38,070 nt of DNA from Sediminibacterium sp. Gen4 (lineage in GTDB: Bacteria; Bacteroidota; Bacteroidia; Chitinophagales; Chitinophagaceae), in assembly GCA_013391385.1 (NCBI GenBank), contig JACBFI010000032.1, forward strand, positions 1 through 38,070, written 5' to 3'. How positions within the stretch are numbered: position 1 is the first letter of the stretch; each line of letters opens with the position of its first letter. Under the pieces are notes generated by a model. It was not told the DNA's origin. It saw nothing but the letters and a program-made list of their open reading frames with translations, and searched no databases. The position numbers were made by a program, and so were the translations under genes. Below are positions 5,979 to 15,151 of the stretch, piece after piece.

Positions 5979-5984
5979 AGGAGA

Positions 5985-6094
5985 ATTCAAAAGTAAAAAG
6001 TAAAAAATCAAAAGTGAAAAGTGAGGAAGTGGAGTGAAAAGTGAAAGGTGAAAAGTGAAATATTTTTTTGACTTTTCACTTTTGACTTTTGACT
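5985..6094. repeat. 7-nt word array with 24-bp inverted repeat
   Basis: Variants of AAAAGTG are repeated. Arms 6033-6056 and 6071-6094 pair over 24 bp with three mismatches around a T-rich loop. The right arm contains the stop codon of the gene at 6076. It lies between two minus-strand genes. Confidence 0.75.
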
Positions 6095-6657
6095 TCTCTC
6101 TCAAACCCCATCTCATCTTTCATCTCTTCCACAATATTAAAGATGATCGGGCAACGTCCGTAGTGCATGAGGGTGGTGAATAGTCTTTTGGAAAATCCCG
6201 GTAAATGCATAGCGGGAAACTCTCGACAACCTTCAAATCGGTGTTCATAGACATTACAGCGATTGGCTTCAAGAAAAGTACAAGGAATGGCATTCATCAA
6301 CATCATCCCATTGCTTCCTTTCTCCAGATAAGTTTCATCAAAAGAAGCTCTGGAGACTTCCAAATGTGCAGAAAGTGTATCTGCCTCCGATTCAGAAACA
6401 TTGATCATCAAACTCTTGCAGCAATTGCCACAAACGGTACAATCAATTTGTTTTTCTATAGACTGGTTAAGTCGATGTGCTACTGCATCCATCTGTTCCG
6501 GTATATTCGATTTTACCTGACGGGCAAATCGATCATTCTCCTCGAGTCGCTCTGCGGCAAGAATTGCGATCTGTCGTAGATCCCGGATGGGTTGTTTTTG
6601 AAGGGTGTTGATGTAGTAAAGGTAGGTAGAAGGGGCTGAAAACGGTAAAATCAACAT
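6076..6657 (-). CDS. YkgJ family cysteine-cluster protein
   Basis: A 193-aa protein with the Zn/Fe-chelating cluster signature of YkgJ/UPF0153. The first group is CTVCGNCC (C73, C76, C79, C80), followed by C126, C134, C144 in the context CREFP, and C169. The N-terminal 70 residues are helical and charged. The metal and biochemical role of the family are not settled. The last residues EVKSQK and the stop lie inside the repeat at 6071-6094, so the C-terminus may have been altered by repeat growth. Confidence 0.82.
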   Translation of the reverse strand: MLILPFSAPSTYLYYINTLQKQPIRDLRQIAILAAERLEENDRFARQVKSNIPEQMDAVAHRLNQSIEKQIDCTVCGNCCKSLMINVSESEADTLSAHLEVSRASFDETYLEKGSNGMMLMNAIPCTFLEANRCNVYEHRFEGCREFPAMHLPGFSKRLFTTLMHYGRCPIIFNIVEEMKDEMGFEREVKSQK

Positions 6658-6668
6658 TTTTTTGTGTT

Positions 6669-6677
6669 TTATCCACA
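6669..6677 (+). other. Single DnaA-box match
   Basis: TTATCCACA matches the DnaA box consensus. It is alone: no cluster or AT-rich unwinding region was noticed, so this is a possible regulatory site at most. Confidence 0.2.
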
Positions 6678-6705
6678 GGAAAACGGCATTTGTAGAAAAG
6701 AAAAA

Positions 6706-6735
6706 TTGTGTCAGGTGTACAGGTGGTTAGATTTG
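6706..6735 (+). promoter_or_regulatory. Promoter of the parE-parC operon
   Basis: TTG (6706-6708), 19 nt, then TAGATTTG (6728-6735). This is an exact fit to TTG-N19-TAnnTTTG, about 52 nt before the parE start, giving a leader of roughly 45 nt. Confidence 0.7.
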
Positions 6736-6787
6736 CGGGTTGGAGAGCAGAAAAACTGTGAAGGGGTTTCTATTAAAATGAAGACTT

Positions 6788-8677
6788 ATGGCAGAACAGA
6801 AGAATTTGAATGAATACAATGAAGAATCGATACGGTCACTAGACTGGCGTGAGCATATTCGACTCAGACCCGGGATGTATATTGGTAAACTGGGCGATGG
6901 TTCCGCTACAGACGATGGTATCTATGTATTGATCAAAGAAGTGATCGACAACTGTATCGATGAACATACCATGGGATTTGGGAAACAAGTTGAGATTACC
7001 ATTGAAGGTAAACAGGTAAACATCCGCGATTATGGTCGGGGGATTCCGTTGGGTAAAGTGGTAGACGTGGTGAGTAAGATCAATACAGGTGCCAAATACG
7101 ATAGTAAGGCCTTCCAAAAAAGTGTGGGTCTGAATGGAGTAGGTACCAAAGCGGTAAATGCATTGAGCCAGTATTTCAAAGTCACTTCTCACCGTGATGG
7201 CAAAGAAAAAACAGCTGAATTTGAAAGAGGGGTATTAGTAAAAGATCACAAGGAACAAAAAACAAGTGAGCCCAATGGAACGCTTGTGTCCTTTATTCCC
7301 GATGAAACCGTTTTTCGCAATTTTCATTTCATTCATGAATACCTTGATAGTCAGCTTTGGAATTATTGTTACCTGAATGCGGGACTATCCATTCATTTCA
7401 ATGGGAAAAAGTATGTCAGTAAAAATGGATTGTTGGATCTATTGGAACGAAAAACCAATGCAGATGAGCTCCGTTATCCCATCATTCATTTGAAGGGAGA
7501 TGATATTGAAGTAGCGATTTCGCATAACAATGATTACGGAGAAGATATTTTCTCATTTGTAAATGGACAGTATACCACACAAGGTGGAACCCATCAACAA
7601 GCATTTAGAGAAGCTTATATCAAAGTGATCCGTGATTTTTATAAGAAAGATTATGATGCTTCTGATATTCGTGGCAGTATCGTAGCCGCTATTTCTGTAC
7701 GTGTACAAGAGCCGGTGTTTGAAAGTCAGACCAAAACCAAATTGGGTTCTCAAAACGTTTCTGAAGGTGGTCCGTCCATGAAAAAATTTGTGGAAGAATT
7801 TCTGGCAAAAGAATTGGACAATTACCTCCATAGAAATCCAACCGTAGCGGAAGCACTTCGTAAAAGAATTGAACAGAGTGAACGTGAAAGAAAGGAACTG
7901 GCTGGTATTAAAAAATTAGCCAATGAAAGGGCGAAGAAAGCCAATCTGCACAATAAAAAACTGAGAGATTGCAGGGTGCATTTGAATGATGATTTACCCG
8001 CTAAGAATAAAGAAGAGTTCATTGCATTACAAAAGAATTCAACCATTTTTATTACCGAAGGGGATAGTGCCAGTGGAAGTATTACGAAATCCAGGAATGT
8101 AGATACACAAGCCGTATTTAGTTTGCGTGGTAAGCCATTGAATGCTTTCGGACTTACGAAAAAAGTAGTGTACGAAAATGAGGAGTTTAATTTATTGCAA
8201 CATGCATTGAATATTGAAGATGGGATGGAGGGATTGCGTTACAATAACATTGTCATTGCTACGGATGCAGATGTGGATGGAATGCATATCCGATTATTGA
8301 TGATGACTTTCTTCCTTCAGTTCTTTCCTGATCTTGTTAAGCGTGGACATGTATACATTTTAGAAACACCTTTATTCCGTGTTCGGAACAAACAGGAAAC
8401 CATTTATTGTTACGATGAATCAGAGAAACAGGCTGCTATACAAAAATTAGGCAGTAAACCTGAGATTACACGATTCAAAGGATTGGGTGAGATCTCGCCG
8501 GAAGAATTTGGAAGATTCATTGGTGCAGAAATGCGTGTTCAGCCGGTGATATTGGAACAAGGTGATCATATCCAACAATTATTGGAATACTACATGGGTA
8601 AGAATACCATGGAGCGACAAGATTTTATTATCAATAACCTAAAAGTAGAATTAGATCTAGAGGTTGCGGCCAACTGA
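6788..8677 (+). CDS. parE: DNA topoisomerase IV subunit B (ParE)
   Basis: A 629-aa type IIA topoisomerase ATPase subunit; with ParC it decatenates and relaxes DNA in the cytoplasm. GHKL ATPase motifs: EVIDNCIDE with E51, N55 and D58, DYGRGIPLG (about 80-88) and [15 protein letters not shown] (113-127). The Toprim part has [10 protein letters not shown] and [10 protein letters not shown], where GyrB usually has DGAHIR, and the C-terminal end has TRFKGLGEI. Parentage is called ParE rather than GyrB because parC is in the same operon and the protein is short. It is first of four genes with gaps of 22, 41 and 35 bp. Confidence 0.93.
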   Translation: MAEQKNLNEYNEESIRSLDWREHIRLRPGMYIGKLGDGSATDDGIYVLIKEVIDNCIDEHTMGFGKQVEITIEGKQVNIRDYGRGIPLGKVVDVVSKINTGAKYDSKAFQKSVGLNGVGTKAVNALSQYFKVTSHRDGKEKTAEFERGVLVKDHKEQKTSEPNGTLVSFIPDETVFRNFHFIHEYLDSQLWNYCYLNAGLSIHFNGKKYVSKNGLLDLLERKTNADELRYPIIHLKGDDIEVAISHNNDYGEDIFSFVNGQYTTQGGTHQQAFREAYIKVIRDFYKKDYDASDIRGSIVAAISVRVQEPVFESQTKTKLGSQNVSEGGPSMKKFVEEFLAKELDNYLHRNPTVAEALRKRIEQSERERKELAGIKKLANERAKKANLHNKKLRDCRVHLNDDLPAKNKEEFIALQKNSTIFITEGDSASGSITKSRNVDTQAVFSLRGKPLNAFGLTKKVVYENEEFNLLQHALNIEDGMEGLRYNNIVIATDADVDGMHIRLLMMTFFLQFFPDLVKRGHVYILETPLFRVRNKQETIYCYDESEKQAAIQKLGSKPEITRFKGLGEISPEEFGRFIGAEMRVQPVILEQGDHIQQLLEYYMGKNTMERQDFIINNLKVELDLEVAAN

Positions 8678-8699
8678 TCAAAGTATTAAATAGCGTAAG

Positions 8700-9542
8700 A
8701 TGATTCATATTGTTTTCGAAACTGCAAACATAGCAGTACTACAACAAGCCATTGAACTGGATGAAACCATTCAAGGAACCATTCTTGAAATTAAAGATGA
8801 TTATGCGGTAGGTCCGTTAGGTGATATTTATGCAACCGAAGGTTACCAACTACGTCGCGATTGGTGGAAAAGTTTGTTGGAATTTTCTCCTTATACCGAA
8901 CAACTGGATTTAGTGGATGATAAATTAACCGTACATCATTTATTGAAGCAGTTGGATGAAGAACCTGATACAGAAGTTTGGATATGGATGGCTCAAAATG
9001 CTCATGATGTTTGTGGGTATTATTGGTTGATGAGTCAGTTGAAAGACTATCAGGGAAGGGTACAGGTTTTATACCTCAATAATCTTCCTTTTATCAATGA
9101 AAAGGGACAAATATTTTATCCTTCCTATCTCCATGAAATTCAGCCTAAAGAATTTTTAAAAGCGAAAAGACTGGCTAGACCCATTACGCTCAGTGAGTTT
9201 GAAGTAGATCCGGATGAATGGAAAAAACATTGCCAGGAGTCAGCCATGGTGCGCTTTTTGGAAGGGGGTAAAAAGATCATTGGTAAAGAAGTGAGTTTTT
9301 TTGATAAAGATATTCTTGCCCATATCAACTCAGAGCCGCAAAAACTGAGTAAGATATTGACGAATACTTTGAGTAAGATGAAAGTGAAGACAGGTGATGT
9401 TTTCCTGGTATGGCGAATCAGGGAGTTGATCAATGAGGGCAAATTAGAAGCTATTGGAGACTGGAATAAATCCTGGAAAGACATCAGTGTGAAAATGCAA
9501 GGGGACAAGAGTCAGGATACAAGTGTAGAAATAGCGGAATAA
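8700..9542 (+). CDS. DUF1835 domain protein (with DUF3658-like C-terminus)
   Basis: A 280-aa cytoplasmic protein. The N-terminus MIHIVFETANIAVLQQAIEL and the segment DDYAVGPLGDI (about 33-43) match DUF1835 from memory. The C-terminal part around LSKILTNTLSKMKVKTGDVFLVWRIRELI resembles DUF3658. There is no known biochemical activity and no catalytic motif is claimed. It starts 22 bp after parE and is probably co-transcribed with the topoisomerase IV genes. Confidence 0.72.
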   Translation: MIHIVFETANIAVLQQAIELDETIQGTILEIKDDYAVGPLGDIYATEGYQLRRDWWKSLLEFSPYTEQLDLVDDKLTVHHLLKQLDEEPDTEVWIWMAQNAHDVCGYYWLMSQLKDYQGRVQVLYLNNLPFINEKGQIFYPSYLHEIQPKEFLKAKRLARPITLSEFEVDPDEWKKHCQESAMVRFLEGGKKIIGKEVSFFDKDILAHINSEPQKLSKILTNTLSKMKVKTGDVFLVWRIRELINEGKLEAIGDWNKSWKDISVKMQGDKSQDTSVEIAE

Positions 9543-9583
9543 AAACCAGTACAAAATATCAGATTCAAAATCAAACGGCACAA

Positions 9584-9955
9584 ATGGTAGAGATTATCAG
9601 CGTAGATAAGATTGCAGAAGATGAAAGAGGGGCTACGCATTATTTTGATACAGATAGAACCGGACAATTCATCATTGCTTATCGGAAAAGTGGCAGTATC
9701 AGTGGCAGACATTACCATAAGGGTACAGCACCCACTAAAAATCCTGAGCAGTTAATATTGATGCAGGGAGCGGCAACGGTAAACTGGTTTGATGTACAAG
9801 GAGATGCAAAAGGATCTATTCAAGTAAAAGCACCAGCTAAAATAATCATTCAACCATGGGCATGGCATGAAGTGATTGCAGATACTGATATTGTAATGTT
9901 TGAATTGAATGGATTGGAAGATGCAAAAGATGATACATTCAGAATTGAGAAATAG
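9584..9955 (+). CDS. Cupin-fold protein
   Basis: A 123-aa protein with cupin motif 1 GRHYHKG (H43, H45, with E55 following) and motif 2 in the stretch QPWAWHEV (H95). A metal site of His, His, Glu and His is therefore plausible. The layout is like small sugar-nucleotide-type cupins (WxcM/FdtA group), but no substrate can be assigned. It is third in the parE-parC operon, 35 bp before parC. Confidence 0.72.
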   Translation: MVEIISVDKIAEDERGATHYFDTDRTGQFIIAYRKSGSISGRHYHKGTAPTKNPEQLILMQGAATVNWFDVQGDAKGSIQVKAPAKIIIQPWAWHEVIADTDIVMFELNGLEDAKDDTFRIEK

Positions 9956-9990
9956 GGTGTAAGGAAACACCATTAACAAACGACGAGAAG

Positions 9991-12504
9991 ATGGCGAAGG
10001 AAAAACAGCCCAACCGGGTTTTTGAAAATCAATCAGGCGTACAGGGACAATACCGGAACTGGTTTCTGGATTATGCTTCCTATGTAATATTGGAAAGAGC
10101 GATTCCTGCTATTGAAGATGGGTTAAAACCCGTTCAGCGCAGGATCTTACATGCGATGAAAGAAATGGATGATGGACGCTTTAACAAAGTGGCCAATATC
10201 ATCGGACAAAGCATGCAGTACCATCCACATGGTGATGCCAGTATTGGGGATGCATTGGTGAATCTTGGACAAAAAGATTTGCTGATTGAAACACAAGGTA
10301 ACTGGGGAGATGTAAGAACAGGTGACGAAGCAGCAGCCTCAAGGTATATTGAAGCGCGCTTGTCTAAATTTGCACTCGAAGTAGCATTCAATCATAAAAC
10401 CACACATTGGCAGTTGAGTTATGATGGCAGGAAGAACGAACCCATCACTTTGCCGATGAAATTTCCATTATTGTTGGCACAAGGTGCAGATGGTATTGCG
10501 GTGGGGTTATCTACTAAAATTCTTCCCCATAATTTCTGTGAGTTGATTGATGCTTCCATCAAATACTTAAAAGGCAAAAAGTTTGAGATCTATCCTGATT
10601 TTCAGACAGGAGGTATGATTGATGTAGCTAACTACAATGAGGGTAAAAGGGGTGGTAAAGTTCGAGTACGTGCACATATTGAAGAGTTGGATAAGAAAAC
10701 TTTGGTGATACGGGATGTGCCTTTTGGTGTTACGACCACCCAATTGATGGAAAGCATTACCAAAGCGAATGATCAGGGTAAAATCAAGATTAAGAAAGTA
10801 ACAGATGTTACCGCGCAGGAAGTAGAGATTCATATTGATCTGGCTGCAGGTATTTCTACCGATATCACGATTGATGCTTTGTATGCTTTCACTGATTGTG
10901 AAGTGAGCATCTCTCCCAATGCATGTGTGGTAGTGGAGCAAAAGCCACAATTTTTAGGGGTACATGAATTATTGAAAGTATCTGCCGATAATACCAAGAC
11001 ATTGCTCGGAAGAGAATTGGAGATCAGACTGGCAGAATTGGAAGATAAATGGCATTATACCTCATTGGAGAAAATCTTCTTTGAAGAAAAGATATACAAA
11101 GAGCTGGAACAAAAACATGCCACCTGGGATCTGGTGATCGAAGCCATCAGTAAAGCATTTGAGCCATTCAGGAAGAAGCTGAAACGTAAGATTGAGAGAG
11201 AAGATATTTTAAAATTAACAGAAAAGCCTGTTCGTAGAATTTATCGTCTGGATATCAATGAGCTGAATGAGCAGATCAAAGGAATAGAGGCAGAAATCAA
11301 ACAAGTGAAGTTTGATTTAGAGCATTTAACGGATTTTGCGGTTGCTTATTTTGAGAATTTACTCAAAAAATTCGGTAAAGGCAGAGAAAGGAAAACAGAG
11401 ATCAAGGAGTTTGATACCATTCAGGTGAAACAAGTGGCGATTGCCAATACCAAATTATACCTGAATCGTGCGGAAGGATTTATAGGTACATCTTTGAAGA
11501 AAGATGAGTTTCTGTGTGATTGCTCTGATTACGATGATATCATTGCCTTTACCAAATCAGGTACCATGAAAGTGGTGAAAGTGTCTGATAAAATCTTTGT
11601 AGGTAAGGATATCCTTCATGCTGCCGTTTTCAGAAAAAATGATGAGCGTACGACCTATAATATGATTTATTTGGATGGTGCCAGTGGAACCAGCTATGCC
11701 AAACGTTTCAATGTCACAGGTGTAACGCGAGACAAAGAATATGATCTAACTAAAGGATCTGATAAGAGCAAAGTGCATTATTTCACCGCCAATCCAAATG
11801 GCGAAGCTGAAGTGGTGAAAGTGGTCTTAAGTCCGAATTGTACAGCCCGCAATAAAGAATTTGATTTTTACTTTGAAGAATTAGAGATCAAAGGAAGAAG
11901 TAGTATGGGTAACCAGGTAACGAAGTATCCTATTAAAACAGTGAAGCTTAAAGAAGCGGGTAAGAGTACTTTGGCAGGTGTGAAATTATGGTTTGATGAT
12001 AAGTTTGGTAGATTGAATACCGAAGAAAAGGGACAATATCTGGGAAGTTTTGAAGATGAAAAACTATTGGTTATTTACGATGACGGTAGTTATGAGTTGA
12101 CCGATACAGAAATGACCCAGCGTTTTGATCCGGAAAAAGTAACACTGATCGAAAAATTTGATCCGAATAAAATCATTACTGCTGTATACCTGGATAATGA
12201 TAAAGGACAATTCAACATCAAACGTTTCAAAATTGAAACCAGCACTTTGAAAACCCAGTTCTTATTCATTAAAGAAGGAGATGGCAACAGGCTCGAAGCT
12301 GTTACAACGGATGATGAACCTATACTTGTAGTACAAACAGGTAGGGGCGCACAAGTGCGTAAAGCAAAATTCAAAGTGGCCAAAATGGTAGAAGTCATGG
12401 GCTGGAAAGCAGTAGGCGCAAAACTGACAGACTTCAACAAGAGTATTGAAATGGAATGGGAGCAAAGACCCAAAGATGATAATCCGATGCCGGAGTTGTT
12501 TTAG
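9991..12504 (+). CDS. parC: DNA topoisomerase IV subunit A (ParC)
   Basis: An 837-aa DNA-cleaving subunit of topoisomerase IV. It has the N-terminal YASYVILERAIPAIEDGLKP block (28-47), then RRILHAM, YHPHGDASIGDALV (77-90) and the catalytic Tyr at Y119 in AASRYIEARL. A coiled region follows around 380-460. The C-terminal half (about 500-830) forms the DNA-wrapping beta-pinwheel part, shorter and less regular than in GyrA. It is last in the operon, followed by a 205-bp repeat region. Confidence 0.92.
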   Translation: MAKEKQPNRVFENQSGVQGQYRNWFLDYASYVILERAIPAIEDGLKPVQRRILHAMKEMDDGRFNKVANIIGQSMQYHPHGDASIGDALVNLGQKDLLIETQGNWGDVRTGDEAAASRYIEARLSKFALEVAFNHKTTHWQLSYDGRKNEPITLPMKFPLLLAQGADGIAVGLSTKILPHNFCELIDASIKYLKGKKFEIYPDFQTGGMIDVANYNEGKRGGKVRVRAHIEELDKKTLVIRDVPFGVTTTQLMESITKANDQGKIKIKKVTDVTAQEVEIHIDLAAGISTDITIDALYAFTDCEVSISPNACVVVEQKPQFLGVHELLKVSADNTKTLLGRELEIRLAELEDKWHYTSLEKIFFEEKIYKELEQKHATWDLVIEAISKAFEPFRKKLKRKIEREDILKLTEKPVRRIYRLDINELNEQIKGIEAEIKQVKFDLEHLTDFAVAYFENLLKKFGKGRERKTEIKEFDTIQVKQVAIANTKLYLNRAEGFIGTSLKKDEFLCDCSDYDDIIAFTKSGTMKVVKVSDKIFVGKDILHAAVFRKNDERTTYNMIYLDGASGTSYAKRFNVTGVTRDKEYDLTKGSDKSKVHYFTANPNGEAEVVKVVLSPNCTARNKEFDFYFEELEIKGRSSMGNQVTKYPIKTVKLKEAGKSTLAGVKLWFDDKFGRLNTEEKGQYLGSFEDEKLLVIYDDGSYELTDTEMTQRFDPEKVTLIEKFDPNKIITAVYLDNDKGQFNIKRFKIETSTLKTQFLFIKEGDGNRLEAVTTDDEPILVVQTGRGAQVRKAKFKVAKMVEVMGWKAVGAKLTDFNKSIEMEWEQRPKDDNPMPELF

Positions 12505-12507
12505 GCT

Positions 12508-12707
12508 AATAGCTTATGGCTTATAGTTCATAGCGAATAGCAGCATACAGTTTTACCATTTGCTATGAACTATTAGCCATAAGCTAAAAGCAGATCACGG
12601 TTTTACCATTTGCTATGAACCATAAGCCATCCGCTAAAATGCGGATCACAGTTTTACCATTTGCCATAAACTATAAGCTATAAGTCATAAGCTATCCGCT
12701 AAAAGTT
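12508..12707. repeat. 7-nt word array and 50/51-bp tandem repeat
   Basis: Arms 12512-12534 and 12562-12584 pair over 23 bp with one mismatch. After these, a 50/51-bp unit beginning GTTTTACCATTTGC occurs three times (T4-ACC at 12551, 12601 and 12652). Within and around it the DNA is made of 7-nt words such as CTATAAG, TCATAAG and CTATCCG. It fills the space between convergent parC and the gene at 12710. Confidence 0.85.
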
Positions 12708-12709
12708 GC

Positions 12710-13609
12710 TTACTTCCTTCTCAATCTAATCGTAGCTGTCCTGTCAAGATCACTTGTGAGAATAAGCTCATGTCTTTTCTGTCCGTCATAAATGATCATA
12801 ATGGCTGTATTGGGTGGGATGGTGCCTAAATTTTCAGCATACATACTGATCTCATTCACATCTATAGTTGAATCGAGTACAATGGTTCTTCTAAATGCGA
12901 TTTGTGTCAGAGGAATATCTTTAAACAAGAGTTGATGATTGAGATAGAGGGAAACCGTATCATGGTCGATGGTGCCATTATCATACAAGTCGATTCTCAG
13001 AAAATTTTCTGTGACTTCAATCTCTTTGAAAATAGATTTTTCTCTTTTTAAAAATCTGGGCTCGATCATGGTGGGGGATATTTCTTTTCTCTCTATCATC
13101 TTCATTGTACTGATGGTATCAGTAGGGATATCAATTTCAGTAGTATCGACTGCAGGTTTGGATGCAATAGTATCTGTTGAGTGTTTAAAACGATATTGAA
13201 TTGCAGGACTTGTGTATCGATGCGCCGCATCACTTTCAAAAGCTCCGGTTAAGACAGATTCAGTTCGATTCACCAAGAGTGTAAAATTACCGGTAAGCAT
13301 ACAATCGATACCTGTTTTGGTATTGGTAGATAGATAGTAAATAAATGGGATGGGTTTGAAAATTAATTGCCGGGTACGGGTATTAAAATTCCCGCTGACT
13401 TTCACTTTGAATAAACTATCTCTAAAATAATATTGTAATTCACCGGTGACGGTATTTCCTTTTTGTTTGATAATGAGTTCAGATAAATAGGAGCTATGTT
13501 CGCCAGGAACCGCTACTTTACCAATACCATACCAATGCCCGGTTACAGTTTGGGCATTGGATTGAAATGCCATGATGAAACAAATAAGTATTGCACAGAT
13601 CCCTTTCAT
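12710..13609 (-). CDS. Secreted protein of unknown function
   Basis: A 299-aa protein with a signal peptide (MKGICAILICFIMAFQSNAQ). The N-terminal half (about 21-140) is beta-rich with GHWYGIGKV and LTGNFTL, lipocalin-like by eye only. A Thr/Pro/Asp-rich linker covers about 148-170. The C-terminal half has the phrase LYDNGTIDHDTVSLYLN (about 205-221), a pattern I have met in Bacteroidota secreted proteins without a known role. It is probably periplasmic or surface. Confidence 0.7.
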   Translation of the reverse strand: MKGICAILICFIMAFQSNAQTVTGHWYGIGKVAVPGEHSSYLSELIIKQKGNTVTGELQYYFRDSLFKVKVSGNFNTRTRQLIFKPIPFIYYLSTNTKTGIDCMLTGNFTLLVNRTESVLTGAFESDAAHRYTSPAIQYRFKHSTDTIASKPAVDTTEIDIPTDTISTMKMIERKEISPTMIEPRFLKREKSIFKEIEVTENFLRIDLYDNGTIDHDTVSLYLNHQLLFKDIPLTQIAFRRTIVLDSTIDVNEISMYAENLGTIPPNTAIMIIYDGQKRHELILTSDLDRTATIRLRRK

Positions 13610-13712
13610 GCGATGAAAATATTAAAGCCTTATGGATCAGTCTTTTAAAGTTGCTAACAGCCGTGGATACCCTTCTAAAACGTATATTCCATCGTATTCA
13701 AATAAACTAACC

Positions 13713-13720
13713 TATTTTTG
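13713..13720 (+). promoter_or_regulatory. -7 element of the S1-domain gene
   Basis: TATTTTTG matches TAnnTTTG. It covers the TTG at 13718, an alternative in-frame start, so translation more likely begins at the ATG at 13736 with a very short leader. No good -33 TTG was found. Confidence 0.5.
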
Positions 13721-13735
13721 CCGATTCAGATTTTT

Positions 13736-14575
13736 ATGGAAACAGTGAATGTAGGGCAATACAATACCCTTAAAGTATCAAGAAAAGTAGATTTTGGTTT
13801 TTACCTCGAAGATGGAGGAGATGGTATTTTATTACCCACTCGTTTTGCTCCAAAAGGACTTCGAATTGGAGATGAGATTACCGTATTCGTTTATCATGAT
13901 TCAGATAACAGACTTATTGCCACTACTCAAAAAGCAAATGCCTGTGTAGGGGAGATTGCCAAAATGAAAGCTGTAGCAGTTACCCGTCAGGGTGCTTTTC
14001 TGGATTGGGGACTGATGAAGGATCTGTTTGTTCCCGCCTCAAAACAACTGGGAGGTATGAGAGTGGGAGGAGAGTATCTCGTGAAACTCTATATCGATCA
14101 AATGACAGGAAGGGTGGCTGCAACAGAAAAAATAGAGCAGTTATTAAGCAATGATGTATTGACCGTGAAAGAATTAGATCAGGTAGACCTGTTGGTGTAT
14201 CGTCAATCTGAATTGGGTTTTGTTGTTATCATCAACAATGTACATACCGGGATCATTCATACCAGCGAGATATTTACGGAACTCAAAATTGGTGATAAAC
14301 TTAAGGGCTTTGTTAAAACCATCCTTCCCGGTAACAAAATTGATGTCGTGCTGGGAAAGCCGGGTTTTCAAAAGGTAGAAGATGAAGCGGAGAAGATACT
14401 TCGTTTGTTACAAGAGAACAATGGATACCTGCCTTATCACGATAAATCAGATCCGGAAGCGATCTATGCTTTCTTTGGTATGAGCAAGAAGACGTTTAAA
14501 ATGACTACAGGTAATCTTTACAAACAAAGAAAGATCGAGTTTACACAAACTGGGTTCAAACTGATTACGGAGTAA
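13736..14575 (+). CDS. S1 RNA-binding domain protein, CvfB-like
   Basis: A 279-aa protein made of S1-type OB folds with a C-terminal winged-helix-like end. S1-like strands recur at about 12-60 (VDFGFYLEDGGDGILLPTRFAP), 70-125 (GAFLDWGLMKDLFVPASKQ) and 150-210 (LGFVVIINNVHTGIIHTSEI). The tail from about 225 (ILRLLQENNGYLPYHDKSDP) ends in a helix-turn-helix-like FGMSKKTFKMTTGNLYKQRKI. This matches the CvfB/YitL family, RNA-binding proteins linked to virulence-factor expression in staphylococci. The ATG is chosen over the TTG at 13718 because that TTG lies in the promoter. Confidence 0.83.
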   Translation: METVNVGQYNTLKVSRKVDFGFYLEDGGDGILLPTRFAPKGLRIGDEITVFVYHDSDNRLIATTQKANACVGEIAKMKAVAVTRQGAFLDWGLMKDLFVPASKQLGGMRVGGEYLVKLYIDQMTGRVAATEKIEQLLSNDVLTVKELDQVDLLVYRQSELGFVVIINNVHTGIIHTSEIFTELKIGDKLKGFVKTILPGNKIDVVLGKPGFQKVEDEAEKILRLLQENNGYLPYHDKSDPEAIYAFFGMSKKTFKMTTGNLYKQRKIEFTQTGFKLITE

Positions 14576-14607
14576 TATAGATTGGGCAAGTCTTCGGAGA
14601 AGTCGAT

Positions 14608-14647
14608 AGTCCATAGACCATGGACCATGGTCTATGGTCTATGGACT
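14608..14647. repeat. Near-perfect 40-bp palindrome of 7-nt words
   Basis: Two 19-bp arms, with one mismatch and only AT between, are built from TCCATAG, ACCATGG and TCTATGG. It lies 33 bp past the stop of the S1 gene and includes the last codons and stop of the convergent gene at 14632. Confidence 0.85.
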
Positions 14648-15051
14648 AACCAAGTAGTATCTGTAAACACACTATTACCATTGGGCGCTTTTACGGTTGT
14701 TGTACCAACATAATAGTCGTCTGCTACTTCTTTGATATCAAAATATAGAACGCTGTTTTGATACAGCCTTTTTTCCGCATCATCTTTGGGTCCGGCACCA
14801 GAAAGATATGTCGCGGCAAATCTGCAATTACCCAGCCAATCAATTTTCCAATACGTAGTATCTTTTGTGCGGGTATTCACGTCTTGTTGTATTCCATCAA
14901 TTCTGGTAATCTGAATATGATCGCCTCTCTTGGTATAACTATGAAATTTTCCCACTTTTAATGTGCTACAATCGGGCGCCATTCCATAAAATGAACTAGC
15001 GATGATTGCCATGCAAATCAGACTACTGAAAATGAAGACGGAACGGGGCAT
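14632..15051 (-). CDS. Small secreted protein of unknown function
   Basis: A 139-aa protein with a signal peptide (hydrophobic residues 5-20, cleavage near residue 24). The mature part starts with a Cys-containing CSTLKVGKFHSY, then has beta-rich repeats with Thr/Asp. The CSxLKxGxF opening resembles short Bacteroidota proteins that databases sometimes mislabel as topoisomerase IV; I assign no function. The last codons (VHRP-stop) lie inside the palindrome at 14608-14647, so the C-terminus may have been rewritten by the repeat. Confidence 0.65.
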   Translation of the reverse strand: MPRSVFIFSSLICMAIIASSFYGMAPDCSTLKVGKFHSYTKRGDHIQITRIDGIQQDVNTRTKDTTYWKIDWLGNCRFAATYLSGAGPKDDAEKRLYQNSVLYFDIKEVADDYYVGTTTVKAPNGNSVFTDTTWLVHRP

Positions 15052-15101
15052 AAGTTTTTAGCTAATATACTATGCTTAGCGGATGAAATTAACCATAGAA
15101 G

Positions 15102-15134
15102 CTAACAATTGTTAGTATGATTGCCCTATATTTG
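15102..15134 (+). promoter_or_regulatory. Thiolase promoter with palindromic operator candidate
   Basis: TATATTTG (15127-15134) fits the -7 pattern TAnnTTTG, 17 bp before the thiolase ATG. The perfect 14-bp palindrome CTAACAATTGTTAG (15102-15115) sits at the -33 position and could be a regulator site. Confidence 0.45.
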
Positions 15135-15151
15135 CGCTTCAATTCAATTAT

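Noticed and set aside
5979-6116. Hydrophobic N-terminal extension of the NamZ-like protein as a signal peptide
   Set aside because: The residues derive from the AAAAGTG array and overlap the upstream gene.
6205-6579. 124-aa plus-strand frame
   Set aside because: It is a shadow of the YkgJ gene, which has clear Cys motifs on the other strand.
13718-13735. TTG start of the S1-domain protein
   Set aside because: It lies inside the TATTTTTG promoter element.
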